Of a DNA stretch of 64,000 nt, positions 44,273 to 54,896 are shown piece by piece (position 1 is the first letter of the stretch; each line of letters begins with the position of its first letter). The stretch spans positions 25,922,064 through 25,986,063 of the forward strand of contig CM042997.1 of the NCBI GenBank assembly GCA_023678885.1, read 5' to 3'. The position numbers were made by a program, and so were the translations under genes. This DNA comes from Pogostemon cablin (lineage: Eukaryota; Streptophyta; Magnoliopsida; Lamiales; Lamiaceae). The notes under the pieces were generated by a model that saw nothing but the letters and a program-made list of their open reading frames with translations, was not told the origin of the DNA and ran no database searches.

Positions 44273-45420
44273 TCAACCTTTATTTATACATTGTTTTGTA
44301 AAATCTTGGTTATTTACATAGTATTAATACTCCATATTCTTCTAAATGATACTATATTCTTAATTAATTTTTTCTTTGATTTTTTTTTATGTTAAAAAAA
44401 AACTTGAAGTTTACAAAATAAGAAAACTAAGTAAATCTATTTAACTAACTCTTAAAAAAATTATTTTTTTACTAATGAATATTAAACATTGATTTCATTG
44501 TTAAATTGATTTATTAATGAATTAACAATGAAATCCGTTGGTAATTTTATATTGATAAAGTGGTAATTGATTAATTTTTAGACACGAAATTTTTATTTCA
44601 TTAATAAATAATTTTGTTGATAATCCGTTACTAATAATTAAGTTGGTAATTTATATAATAATTTATTTGGTAAAATAACATTGGATCCATTGATAAAAAC
44701 ATAATAAATTTGTTGGCATTCCATTACTAAAAAAAACATAATTTTTGTAAGTAATCTATTGAGAATTACCAATAAATTGAATTATGTTGATAACTAATAG
44801 AAAAATGTAATTTTTATTAATAATTCATTAATAATTACCCACCAATTGAATTTGGTTGAATAAATTGAATTTGGTTGATAAATTCAATTTCTTAAAAAGT
44901 GTTTTTTAAGTGTAAATTTACTTTGTTACAAATTAAAGAATGCTAAATTTGAAGTCATAGCTCCAACTTGAATATCATAAAATTAGAAGAATAAAATTTA
45001 AATGAAATATTAATAATACAATGTTTAATTTAAAGATATAAGCATGAGTGGCCGCACCTAGAGAGACAAGTACAGTCCCTTCCTTCAATAAATAATGAAA
45101 ATAATGGTAAACGGTGCCGTTTTCTTATGATGTCTTGAAAGATAGGGGTAATGAAGCAGACAATAGTGCATATTTATGCATGCGTTAATTATTACAACAG
45201 TCATGAGTTTATAAATTATTAAGGGGTTAGTTTTAATTATCGGACATGAGAGAAATATATGTAAGATAGAGTATAAGATCGATCTATTCATTATTAAAAT
45301 AAATTTATTATACTCCATATGTTAAGTGTGTTTATTTGTAATTAAGTATAATGTTTGTATTAAATCACACTATAATATTATAAAAATATTTTAAAAAATA
45401 TACCATAACTATCAATAATC

Positions 45421-45424
<4 letters not shown>
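44273..45424. other. Degenerate short repeats, no gene
   Basis: Between about 44440 and 44910 words such as TTGGTAAT, AATTACCAA and ATTGATAAA recur in both orientations. This is reminiscent of CACTA-transposon subterminal repeats, and the edge near 44897 reads TTTTTTAAGTG. No TIR pair could be set. The rest is AT-rich. Confidence 0.35.

Positions 45425-45467
<43 letters not shown>
45425..45467. repeat. (TA)n microsatellite
   Basis: About 21 uninterrupted TA units, likely variable in length between individuals. Confidence 0.95.
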
Positions 45468-45470
<3 letters not shown>

Positions 45471-45540
45471 TTAATACGTTTTACAATATTTCTCATAAGA
45501 GTTTGTTTAAATAATTTAGATCCGTAACATATACTTACTT

Positions 45541-45634
45541 ATAATAATATTAATAGTAATGATAAATTATGGTGTTAGTCTCTTCTTATAATAATATTAA
45601 TAGTAATGATAAATTATGGTGTTAGTCTCTTTTG
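45541..45634. repeat. Tandem duplication, 47-bp unit
   Basis: ATAATAATATTAATAGTAAT...GTTAGTCTCTT occurs at 45541-45587 and 45588-45634. The copies are nearly identical. Confidence 0.88.
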
Positions 45635-46384
45635 TTTTCGTGTGCATAAAGTGTATTGGGTATAACAATTTGTTCTAAAATATATACATTTTAGTTAGTA
45701 ATTATATAATTTTTTATTGAAAAAATAGGTTGAAATGTGAATACTATAAGTGTTTGATTAAAAAAAAGAGTTCGTTTATCTAAAAATCAATAGTATAAGT
45801 TCTTATACTAAAGAATATAACATTTATTACTAAATGATACAATTTTTAAAAAATGTGGAATTTGAGGATACATGGCTCACAAATTTTAGCCTAAATTATA
45901 AGAAGGTTTATTATTAGTTTTAATTCATAATAAATTCTTAATTATTTTGATAATTTAAGGAGACAAAAGATAAATTACACAAAATTAAAGAAGGGTTTTG
46001 TTATATATTCTCAAATAAGGCAATGAATGAATAATATAAAGAGAAACACCCATGTAAAAAAAAGATAGGGTTTAATTACACAAAATAATTTACACAAAAT
46101 ATAATTATTTTAATTAAATTATTTTTTAATAAATGAAAATTTGTTTTTAAAGAGAGAAAATTTATCCTGAGTTCACATTTCATGATTCATTACATCAATT
46201 AATTGATTATGTAGAAAATGAATACCAACTTTACCCAATCCAGATTTATAATTCGGCCCATGGGCTTTGGCTGAGCTGAAGTAATATTTGCCAAAGGAGA
46301 AAAAGTAAATTTTTATTGTAATAATGTAAAAAAAATAAATGGTATTTTGAGTAATTGAAAATAATAAAATGGTGTACCCACCAT
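45635..46384. other. AT-rich intergenic DNA
   Basis: No gene or bounded element seen. Confidence 0.5.
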
Positions 46385-46925
46385 TAGGGGTAAGGTGGCA
46401 ATGGGACGGGTATTTCCGGGTACCCGGTCTACCCGAACCTTAATGGGTAGGGTACGGGTAGTAGTACACGAGTTTGGGACGGGTACGAGTAGTTGTGAAA
46501 AATACCATTAGGGTTTGGGATGGGTACAGGTAATGCCTCTAATACCCGCAGGTATCCCGATTATATATATATTTTTTATAAAATTTAATATATATATTAT
46601 ATAATTTATATATTATAAGATATTTTATATATTTAATTAATAGTTATAAGTTTTATTTAATCATATTTATTAAATATTTATTTAAAATAATACAATTTAT
46701 ATTATATTTATTTTATATTTAATTGATAATAATGTAATTTTTATTATTATACTTATTTAGACAATAAAAATATAAATATATATAAATAAATGAATATTAA
46801 ACGAGTATGGGTATCCGCGGGTATTGATAAACGGTAATGGGACGGGTACGAGTACCATAATTAATTTTTAAACGGGACGGATACTACTTCAAAATAAGCG
46901 GGTACCCTACCCGTTGTCATCCCTA
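46385..46925. mobile_element. hAT-like non-autonomous element with GGGTA-rich ends
   Basis: It begins TAGGGGT-AAGGTGGCAATGGG and ends CCCGTTGTCATCCCTA, inverse-like over about 20 bases. Such TAGGG-TGGCAA tips occur in plant hAT-type elements. Both flanks are rich in GGGTA/TACCC words while the centre is AT-rich. No convincing 8-bp duplication was found. Confidence 0.5.
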
Positions 46926-46926
46926 A

Positions 46927-47119
46927 TTAGAAGCCCCCACCGCCCCTGCCCTGGGGATTGGTGGAGGAGGTAAATCACAGGATGCGTTAAACTTATGCTT
47001 GCAAGGGGCCAAATTCATGCCAAATGCAAGATTCGAACCCCCACCCTGCAGCAACCAAGCTCAGTTGGAAGGTCTTTTCACCCTCCCCTCTACCACTTGG
47101 GCTATGTCCTGGGGGCAAT
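46927..47119 (-). mobile_element. tRNA-derived SINE, family B
   Basis: On the minus strand an A-box-like TAGCCCAAGTGG (47104-47093) and a B-box GGTTCGAATCT (47039-47029) are about 65 bases apart, as in RNA polymerase III tRNA promoters. The body continues about 100 bases and ends next to the hAT-like element. No poly(A) tail or clear target duplication is visible, so the end may be truncated. It does not resemble the two family A SINEs. Confidence 0.68.
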
Positions 47120-47182
47120 TGAATATAATAAAGTACTATATGATAAGTTGTTTTTTATTAGATTGTGTGTAAAAGGAAAGTA

Positions 47183-47454
47183 CTCCCTCCGTCCCATTTT
47201 CATCTTCATATTTACTATACACACGCAAATTAAGAAAAGGTGTTTTTTGAGTAACTTTTGGGGTAGTTTGGTATTTTTAGGTAATAAATAAATAATAAAG
47301 TATGTTATGTGTGTTAAAAAGGTGATGGCAATTTTGAAATTAAAGTATGTTAGAGGGATATTAGTTATGTATCTTTTCCTTTTATGGAAGTGTGAAGTTG
47401 AAATTGGGACGGACCAAAACGGAAAGTGTGAAGTTGAAGTTGGGACGGAGGGAG
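47183..47454. mobile_element. Stowaway-like MITE, 272-bp subfamily
   Basis: It begins CTCCCTCCGTCCCATTTTC after TA (47181-47182) and ends GTTGGGACGGAGGGAG before TA (47455-47456). Both TIRs are well kept. An internal repeat of AAGTGTGAAGTTGAA lies near the right end. Confidence 0.9.
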
Positions 47455-48204
47455 TAACATTTTTATGATAATGTAATATTGTAAAGCTATTGATATTGTG
47501 TATTGATTCAATTTTAAAGATATACAAATATTTTTTGGACGGATCAAAATAAGTGTACAAAGTAAGTATATAGAGTATCATGTATAAAAATAAATTTTCT
47601 CAATATAAGTGTGATCCATATAAGGACTTCTCTTTTTATCATTTATAATACTCATAATAATCAATTGTTGCTCATTTTCTGGCTTATTCTTTATTTAATT
47701 TTTTAAATAAATAAAATCAACAAGTATCATGTTCCATATGATAACCAAAAAAAAGTTTTAAATTAATTTAATATGAATTTTTTAATATAAATATATAAAA
47801 GAATAATATAAAACAAAAATATAATGTTCGAAAATAGTCATTCCAAAAATATAGTGTTCAAAATCAATCAATCCTTTAATCATTGTCCTAAAAATTTATT
47901 TTTTTCAATTTATGTATGACTGTTGAGAGGAACCATTAAGATCATTAAAAAAAAAAGTCCTTTAATTCGGGATGGGGAGTATACATTTTCTTTAAACAGT
48001 TGAAGCGCACTAACGTCTCTTTACGACGCCGTCAGGTCAACAGTTGTCCACTTTCCCACGCAACACAACACAACACAAGCCAACATTCCGGTTTAGTCTT
48101 GTTGAATTTACATTCTTGACCCTGACCCCACTTTTATTCCCACTCCTAACCTCCATTCATATATCCCCCTTTTTTGGCTCTCTGTCTCCCTCTCTCCCCT
48201 CCTC
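47455..48204 (+). promoter_or_regulatory. Upstream region of the RING ligase gene
   Basis: It is AT-rich to about 47990, then more balanced. A CATATATCC TATA-like word lies near 48157 and a CT-rich leader follows. No other gene seen. Confidence 0.35.
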
Positions 48205-48285
48205 ATGTCCCAGAGTCTATATTCAAAATCAAAATATCTCAGATCTGAAATCTCATTCTTCCTTTTCTTGATTATATCTCTCTAA
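48205..48285 (+). other. Upstream open reading frame, 26 codons
   Basis: An ATG at 48205 opens a 26-codon frame ending TAA at 48283-48285, 25 bases before the main start at 48311. If the transcript starts near 48185, as the TATA-like word suggests, this uORF is in the leader and would reduce translation of the ligase. Confidence 0.4.
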
Positions 48286-48310
48286 TCTCACATTTTCTTT
48301 GCAAATCTCC

Positions 48311-49489
48311 ATGTCTTCACAATACTGGTGTTACAGATGCAACCGTTTCGTTAGGGTTTGGAACCCGGATTCCGTCGCTTGCCCCGATTGCAACAGCGGA
48401 TTCGTCGAAGAGGTCGAGACTCCCACCCGATCTTCTTCACTCTCCGACTCCAGACGACGCCGTTTCCCCGCTGCGGCCATGTACATGATGAGAACGCCCG
48501 ATTCAGTCCCCGCATCCGGTTCGGTTTCGGGCTCCAGCCCTAGGTTGAGACGAAGCCGCAGAAATGGGGGCGATCGCTCACCGTTTAATCCTGTTATCGT
48601 TCTTCGTGGGCCCAACGATGGTGGAGGTGGAGGTGGGGGTGGAGCGGCCCCTGGAGGGGGAGGGTTTGAATTGTATTATGACGATGGAGCTGGTTCGGGC
48701 TTACGCCCCCTACCATCTACCATGTCTGAGTTTTTACTTGGTTCTGGTTTCGACAGGTTACTGGATCAGTTAGCTCAAATTGAAGCGAATGGGATTGGGA
48801 GAATCGATAGTAATCCTCCTGCTTCAAAGGCTGCTATCGAATCTATGCCCACAGTTGAAATAATTGATCAACACATCGCTGTTGAATCCCATTGCGCTGT
48901 GTGTAAAGAGGCTTTTGAGTTGGGTAACGATGCTCGTGAAATGCCCTGCAAACATTTATACCATCAAGATTGCATTTTGCCGTGGCTTTCTTTGAGGAAT
49001 TCATGCCCTGTGTGTAGGCATGAGCTTCCAACTGATAGTGAGAATAGTAGTGGCAATCGAGATGCGAATGAAGCAAGTAGAGGAGCTAATGAGGTGGGAA
49101 CCGATGATGAAACTGTAGGATTGACAATATGGAGATTGCCTGGTGGTGGTTTTGCTGTGGGGAGGTTTTCCGGTGGGAGAAGAGGGGGTGAGAGAGAGTT
49201 GCCCGTTGTGTTCACGGAGATGGATGGTGGATTCAATAACAATGGTATACCAAGGAGGATATCATGGGGTTCTAGAGGTAATGTTTCGAGGGATAGGGGA
49301 GGATTGAGGAGGTTCTTCAGTGGTTTGTTCTCTTGTTTTGGGGGGCGTGGATCTTCCACTTCTAGTTCTAGTTTGGATTCTAGAATGAGTCGGAGAAGTG
49401 GCTCGATATCCTCGGTCTTTAGCTCGACATCTAGACGAGGACGAGGGTTGGGTTTTGAAGTTAACGATGAAAGTGATAGAAGATGGTGA
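48311..49489 (+). CDS. RING-H2 E3 ubiquitin ligase with DUF1117 (RDUF-type)
   Basis: A single-exon gene, 392 residues, start M-S-S-Q-Y-W. An N-terminal zinc ribbon has C7-x2-C10 and C24-x2-C27. A Ser/Arg-rich and then Gly-rich linker follows. The RING-H2 domain at about residues 195-236 keeps all eight ligands in the order C-x2-C-x14-C-x-H-x2-H-x2-C-x10-C-x2-C. After it, the DUF1117 region includes W-R-L-P-G-G-G-F-A-V-G-R-F and L-P-V-V-F-T-E-M-D-G. A Ser/Arg-rich tail ends the protein. The pattern matches Arabidopsis RDUF1/RDUF2, cytosolic or nuclear E3 ligases linked to abscisic acid and drought responses. No transmembrane segment. Orthology to one of the two is not decided. Confidence 0.94.
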   Translation: MSSQYWCYRCNRFVRVWNPDSVACPDCNSGFVEEVETPTRSSSLSDSRRRRFPAAAMYMMRTPDSVPASGSVSGSSPRLRRSRRNGGDRSPFNPVIVLRGPNDGGGGGGGGAAPGGGGFELYYDDGAGSGLRPLPSTMSEFLLGSGFDRLLDQLAQIEANGIGRIDSNPPASKAAIESMPTVEIIDQHIAVESHCAVCKEAFELGNDAREMPCKHLYHQDCILPWLSLRNSCPVCRHELPTDSENSSGNRDANEASRGANEVGTDDETVGLTIWRLPGGGFAVGRFSGGRRGGERELPVVFTEMDGGFNNNGIPRRISWGSRGNVSRDRGGLRRFFSGLFSCFGGRGSSTSSSSLDSRMSRRSGSISSVFSSTSRRGRGLGFEVNDESDRRW

Positions 49490-51662
49490 ATCTTGTATTG
49501 AGGTTCCTCTTATTGAATTAAGGGTGTTGGGGGTCCTGTTTATTGGTGTAAATTGGAAGTTATACTTTGATAAAGTTTTCCCATTTTTTATCCATTATTC
49601 ACTGGAATGGAGAAACACTAATGGATGATGATGAAACAGAGGAGAATAATTCCCTAAGCAAGAGGCCTCATGAGGTAGAATTGGGCTCCTGAGAACTGGG
49701 AATTGAAGGTACCCCTGTCTTCCTCTCTTTGAATCATATTTGCTATTTATAGTTAGATTTGATATTGACACATTTTGAGTGGTTTAATGCTTATTGAGAA
49801 TGTAAATATGAGTATATCATTTATGGTAATTGGGATTAAATGTAGTACTTTGTGCTTTTCCTACCAAGAATGTTCCTTTCAATGAATATGACTATCTCAC
49901 TTCATTAATCATCATGTATTCTTCATTAAGATCTGTCTTTCCTTCTTTGAATCAAATTTTGCTGTATATAGATAGATTTTTGTTAATTCTACTCATGTAT
50001 GATCTTGGCAACTTTTGAATGGTGTAATGCTTATGAGAATGGATATCATTCGTGGCAATTGGGATTACATGTAGGAAGTTTGTGCTTTTCGTTCCTGGAT
50101 TATGAGTTATGATCAGTATCTCCCTTTATTAATCACCTCGTACTCTATGTTACAATTCCTAAAATGTATCTGTTGTAGAGTATAAACTGTCGAGTATTTG
50201 TTAGACTCACTCGTCGCTTAGTTCCAAATTCCAATCATGGAATAGGAAAACCGAACCTGTAGATTAAGCTCGGGCTTGCATTTGTCATGTGAAGGCTGTT
50301 TCCGTTTCTAGATAATGACCGCCTTCGTACTCAAGAAATGTATCATGACAAACATGTGCAATGCTAAGCACAAACCATAGAATGTTCCGAGGTACTCGGT
50401 TCAAAACATGGAACTCGGATTGACATGGAATATGAAAAATGAAATTGAAACAGCATTATGTATGTGTATTTTGTATTTTGCAGCATTCATAGCATGTAGA
50501 TGTATTAATGTATAGTATACTGTATAGCAACATTAATGAATTTGATGTTGTTAATTGCCCCAAATCCTTGTGATTGTTGTTTAAGCTGTCTGTATTGTTG
50601 TGTTTTCAGATTTCTGGAAATCTTGATGAGCTTGATCTAAAGAAAAACTGCAAGATTCCATCCTACAAGATAGTATTAAAATTCATAAAGCAGGAGGAGC
50701 TACTCATACAACATATTTTGGTCTTAGGGAGATGTTGGGGGGGTGGAGACCATACTTGCAATTTATTTCAACATTTTTTAAATGTTTGCTAATTCCAATA
50801 TGGAGTTTCGTACATTGAAAAATTCATCTAAACCCCGAATGTATGCATTGCCTTATCTATTTTTTTAAAGAAAAAAAATGTAAATTTGTTATCTTATTTA
50901 TTTATTTATTTTTCCCAGTTTTTTTCAAAACGTGCGGTTTTATACTTCATATAAACCTTCTATATTTTTTTAAATTTTTTTTATTGCCCTATTAACGCCC
51001 TTCATAATTAAAAAATAATGATGTGTAATAAATCCAACAATTTCAAAAGGATCATATTTTAATTTTGATTTTATTATCTTTACATAACATATACAATTAA
51101 TATACTTATCAATTTATTTATTATTTAAAAATATTAAATAATTTTATAAAAAGATTGATATTAAAAATTATTTTGTTTAATCAATATAGAATAGCAATTG
51201 ATGTCTATAGTGTGCATTTGATTGCCCATATTAAGGGTCATTCAAATAATTTATACACCCTTTTAGGGTGTTTTGGTAGGGCATAAATAAAGTTTTCTTA
51301 AGCAAGGCGCCCTATATTATGTTTCAAAGAAAAAAAGTGGCCCGCTAAGAAGGAGTATTGTTTGACCAAATAATCTTATGCTTAGTGTGATATTAATACG
51401 TAAAGATTGAAATTGGACGAAAAAATATATTTTATAATTAAAAAAATGTAAAAATTAATATTTTATTTATTTATTTATTCATGATTTCTTGTAATTAAAA
51501 TGTACACTATAAGTATAACTTAGACAGATTAAGCGAAAGCTAACATTATGATCATGAGATGTACACTGTCAATAGAAAGATACTTAGGTATCAGTAGATA
51601 ATTAAGTAGGAAGTTACCTAATTAAAATAACCAAAACCCGTAGCAGTGATCTCGTACTCTTT
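49490..51662. other. 3' region of RING gene and intergenic DNA with diverged repeat
   Basis: It probably holds the 3' untranslated region; a stretch near 50605-50680 of balanced composition after an AG could be a spliced UTR exon. A diverged direct duplication of about 218-bp spacing lies at 49719-49915 and 49937-50155 (TCTTTGAATCA...TAGATTT...GCTTTTC). Beyond 50820 it is AT-rich without genes. Confidence 0.45.
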
Positions 51663-51774
51663 GTTTTCCTTCAATTTTCAAAACCCTAAACTTAGAAATT
51701 AATCATGTTATGTCATAGGTTTTCCTTCAATTTTCAAAACCATAAAATTAGAAATTAATCATGTTATGTCATAG
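51663..51774. repeat. Tandem duplication, 56-bp unit
   Basis: GTTTTCCTTCAATTTTCAAA...TGTTATGTCATAG occurs at 51663-51718 and 51719-51774 with two or three differences. Confidence 0.9.
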
Positions 51775-52074
51775 TGGACTGTCCGGAGATAATTTTACGC
51801 CTTCATAATTTGTCATCACTTTTTATTAAACTTTTCTTTTAAAAATTATTATTTCTGTACTATTATCACTTTTAATTATTTGCTTTTCTATTGAATTGTT
51901 ATCACTTATTATACATCTTATATATTAAGTCTTTGCGTATGTAATGAATATGAAACGATTATATATATAATCCATAAACATGAAATGATGAATGTTAATT
52001 GAGTGGAGTAAACAGAATGATAACATCCATATGAAGAAATTAATTGAGTACCTAATTAAATATTTGAATTTTGA
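51775..52074. other. Flank of the MIR172 gene, no other feature
   Basis: AT-rich. It lies downstream of the miRNA hairpin on the minus strand, so part may be the primary-transcript 3' end. Confidence 0.35.
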
Positions 52075-52245
52075 TCAGCAGCATGAGAGAGTCATTAGTT
52101 GCCGCTGCAGCATCATCAAGATTCTCACATATATATTCTTGATCATCTCTAGATCACTTCTTTCTTTTGGAAAATAAACTAATCATAAAGATATATGTGA
52201 ATCTTGATGATGCTCCATCTGCAAAAACTGACTTGATATATCTTC
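52075..52245 (-). ncRNA. MIR172: MIR172 precursor
   Basis: On the minus strand the 3' arm at 52125-52105 reads exactly AGAATCTTGATGATGCTGCAG as I remember the mature miR172c/d; this is 21 bases, given here by position: key core GAATCTTGATGATGCTGCA. The 5' arm at 52216-52196 carries the star strand, GGAGCATCATCAAGATTCAC. The arms pair with one mismatch and a small bulge, and are joined by a loop of about 70 bases. Stem pairing continues outside the duplex (GTCAGTT...TTGC with GCGGCAACTAATGAC), as in known plant MIR172 precursors. miR172 cleaves or represses AP2-type mRNAs (AP2, TOE, SMZ) and promotes the adult phase and flowering. It has no protein-coding overlap. The opposite orientation is less likely because it would put a changed sequence in the mature position. 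Confidence 0.93.
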
Positions 52246-53876
52246 ATAATAATCTCCAACCACACCACATCCAAAGGAGAAAAAAAGAAAGTGATGATGG
52301 GAATTCAAAGAAGTTCACATGATCAAGAACCCTAAAGAAAGTGAGACCCAAATACACAAAGGGCTTAATCTTTAATGCAACTTCTTTCTAGAGTGATGAT
52401 ATGAGAGAGAGTGGAAATGTTCAAATTAGGGGTTTAAAGGCATGTAAAAGGAGATTCACAAAGTGGGTTATCATATATAGATAGGGTTTTGGGCAATGAA
52501 GTTAAGCATCGCAATCCTAAGTATGAAACAGTGTCAAGAAAACATTAATCCTTAGAAAAAAAAAAAGGATGGGTGGTAGGATAAGTTAATTACTTTCTCC
52601 ATTCATGAGAATCGAAAATTGTTTGGTTTTTAACGTGGATCAAGAGAATTTATTTTTTTCTAATCAATTTTTTAAGCACTTTTAGATAATAAAAAATTTG
52701 CAAAGTTTGTCATGTATATTAATTATATACTCCTATATGACAAAAATTAAAGTTTGCGAGATTCGTAATATTGAATGTTATGTCATTTCTGAATTGTTCA
52801 CAATTTAATGAGAAAGGGGGAGTAATCGATTTCTTTCATTTTTAGCTCCCTTCTAGCTTTACCTTTTATGCACAATATATTCTTTCAACAACTATGTAGG
52901 TACTTTTGCTTATCTTATAATTCATGTTTATTTTAAATTTTGATATGATAAACTTTTATCTTTTATGTTCTATCCATATGGGATTAAAGATTAAGAAAGA
53001 AATAATTGATGTGAAAGAAATGATGAAAAGGGGAAGGAAGGACATTAATTAAGGAGAAAGAATATTCTGAAAAACAGTGAATATGATATTAATAGAGTTT
53101 ATAATGGTAGGTAGAGACGATTTTAAAAATACAAACTAGAACATGTATTAACCAGATGGCCCGCCTAACCCACATGGCCACTTAAGTGAGAGATCCATTC
53201 CCGTTGACATTGTGAACGAATTATGAGGAGAGATATAAGGAAGGATGGAGAAGGGGAAGTAATGGTGCTAGGAGTAGGAAAAAGTTACAAGAGTTCTCAC
53301 CAAATAATTTTCGTGAGACGTGTAAAAACTGCAGTAACATTTTATTAATAAAAAATGATAGTCAATTGATGAAAAGTAGTGATAATGATACAGTGAATCA
53401 TTCCATGAATAATTTATTATATTAATAAAAAATAACAACTTTTTGAAGAAAATGATAACATCTATAATAAAAAAAATGATAACTAATTAAAAAGAATACA
53501 ATTGAATCTAAGACTAACATAGGATTATATATGTACTTTCTAATGTGTGATGGGAAAGGGCACTCTGATGAATCTCATAACTTATTATCATACGCCAAAT
53601 ATTTTAGAGATATACTAGTTGGTTAGGATTTTGATTTCATGACATTTTACCTAATGCTAATGCACATGATGTGTACTATATACTTAAATTTAAAAAAAAA
53701 TTACTATAAAGAAATGTAAATTTGCTTCCTAAACTCCCATAAATGAATTTATTATACATGAAAAACGAGTAAGTTCGTCGATTCAACTAAAAACTATTTA
53801 ATTCATTACACATAAAGAATTAAACTAAATATTTAAATATATATATCATCACAATATAAAACCTTATACATATGTA
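52246..53876. promoter_or_regulatory. Upstream region of MIR172
   Basis: On the minus strand a TATA-box word CTATATATGA lies at about 52480-52471, about 260 bp upstream of the star strand, a plausible core promoter for the primary transcript. The rest to 53876 is AT-rich, with no gene recognised. Confidence 0.45.
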
Positions 53877-54128
53877 TTCCTTCGTCCCATTCTAATAGTA
53901 ATATTTGCTTTTTGCACGGAGATTAAGAAATTTAGTATTTTAATGTATATTGAGGTGAGATAAATAATATTTTAATGTATAGTGGATGGTTGTATTAATG
54001 TGGCGGATGAGTCACATTGAGTATTTTAATTACTTAATTGTGTGGGTCTCATACAAAAAAAAATATAATCGTTAGAATAAAACACCCAATTTAAAAATAT
54101 GTAATTATTAGGACGGGACGAAGAGAAT
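53877..54128. mobile_element. Stowaway-like MITE
   Basis: It begins TTCCTTCGTCCCATTC and ends TAGGACGGGACGAAGAGAA. The interior again includes AATGTATAGTGGATGGTTGT. TA sites flank it approximately. The ends are moderately degraded. Confidence 0.7.
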
Positions 54129-54765
54129 ACGTAATTATATGTGTTTACTATTATAAAAAAATCTATATTTATATAATTTAATTTTTTAAAATCTATCACC
54201 GTGCAGCGCACGGGTTAAGATGCTTGTTACTATAAAGAAATGTAAATTTGCTTTAATCTTTTCCCCCCTGAAATATGGTTTATTTATTGTGGGTGAAAAA
54301 AAATGTCAAACTCAGCATAAAGATGCGTTTTGCACATAATAGTAATGGAAATTCGATGGAGTATAAATTAAGACAGGACTATTTAAGGATACTGATGTCT
54401 AAGTCTATAATGGTGAAAGTAAAAAAAATAAATAAAAAATTATTCAATAATTTTGCAGAACAATTGATAGTTAAACACTTCTTTAATTTTGTGTTTAATT
54501 GTTTAATAGAACATTTTGGTCTTTTTTTAAAAAAATTAATTTTCACTTCTAAAATACATTAATAATACTCCCTCCGTTAGCAACTGGAACCGTCGGTTTG
54601 GAATCGGCGTAGATGTTTAGTGTATTGCCACTATGATTGGATAATTGGTGATGTATATTAAGTTGCTTGTTAATATGGCATAATAATTCCGACAACAAAA
54701 CCAATGTAATTAATCAAGGAGGTTAAGTTGTATTCCTTCATGTATACTATTTCATTGTCTACTCA
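54129..54765. other. Intergenic DNA, lone Stowaway end
   Basis: A single CTCCCTCCGTTAGCAACTGG word near 54569 has no partner. The last five bases (54761-54765, ACTCA) are the likely target duplication of the Copia element that follows. No gene. Confidence 0.45.
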
Positions 54766-54889
54766 TGTTAAGATTTGAGGAAAGATAACATTTGTATTAA
54801 TGAATGATAATAATATACAATTACAGAGAAAGTATAAAAATAATATACAAACGATGTGGGGTAACTAATATATATTTACATTTCTAATA
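54766..54889 (-). repeat. Copia 3' LTR, 124 bp
   Basis: The sequence on the plus strand starts TGTTAAGATTTGAGG and ends CATTTCTAATA. In the minus orientation it runs from TATTAG to CTTAACA, so the canonical first TG is changed to TA in both copies. It is preceded, in element orientation, by the polypurine tract at 54890-54900. Confidence 0.9.
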
Positions 54890-54896
54890 TGCCCCC

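Noticed and set aside
44440..44910. CACTA transposon
   Set aside because: Subterminal-like repeats are present but no CACTA tip pair or 3-bp duplication was found.
47102..47581. 159-codon minus-strand open frame
   Set aside because: It crosses a whole Stowaway MITE and the start of a SINE, so it is a shadow of repeats.
52105..52216. MIR172 on the plus strand
   Set aside because: In that orientation the 3' arm reads a variant with changes at two positions, while the minus strand gives the exact known mature and star sequences.
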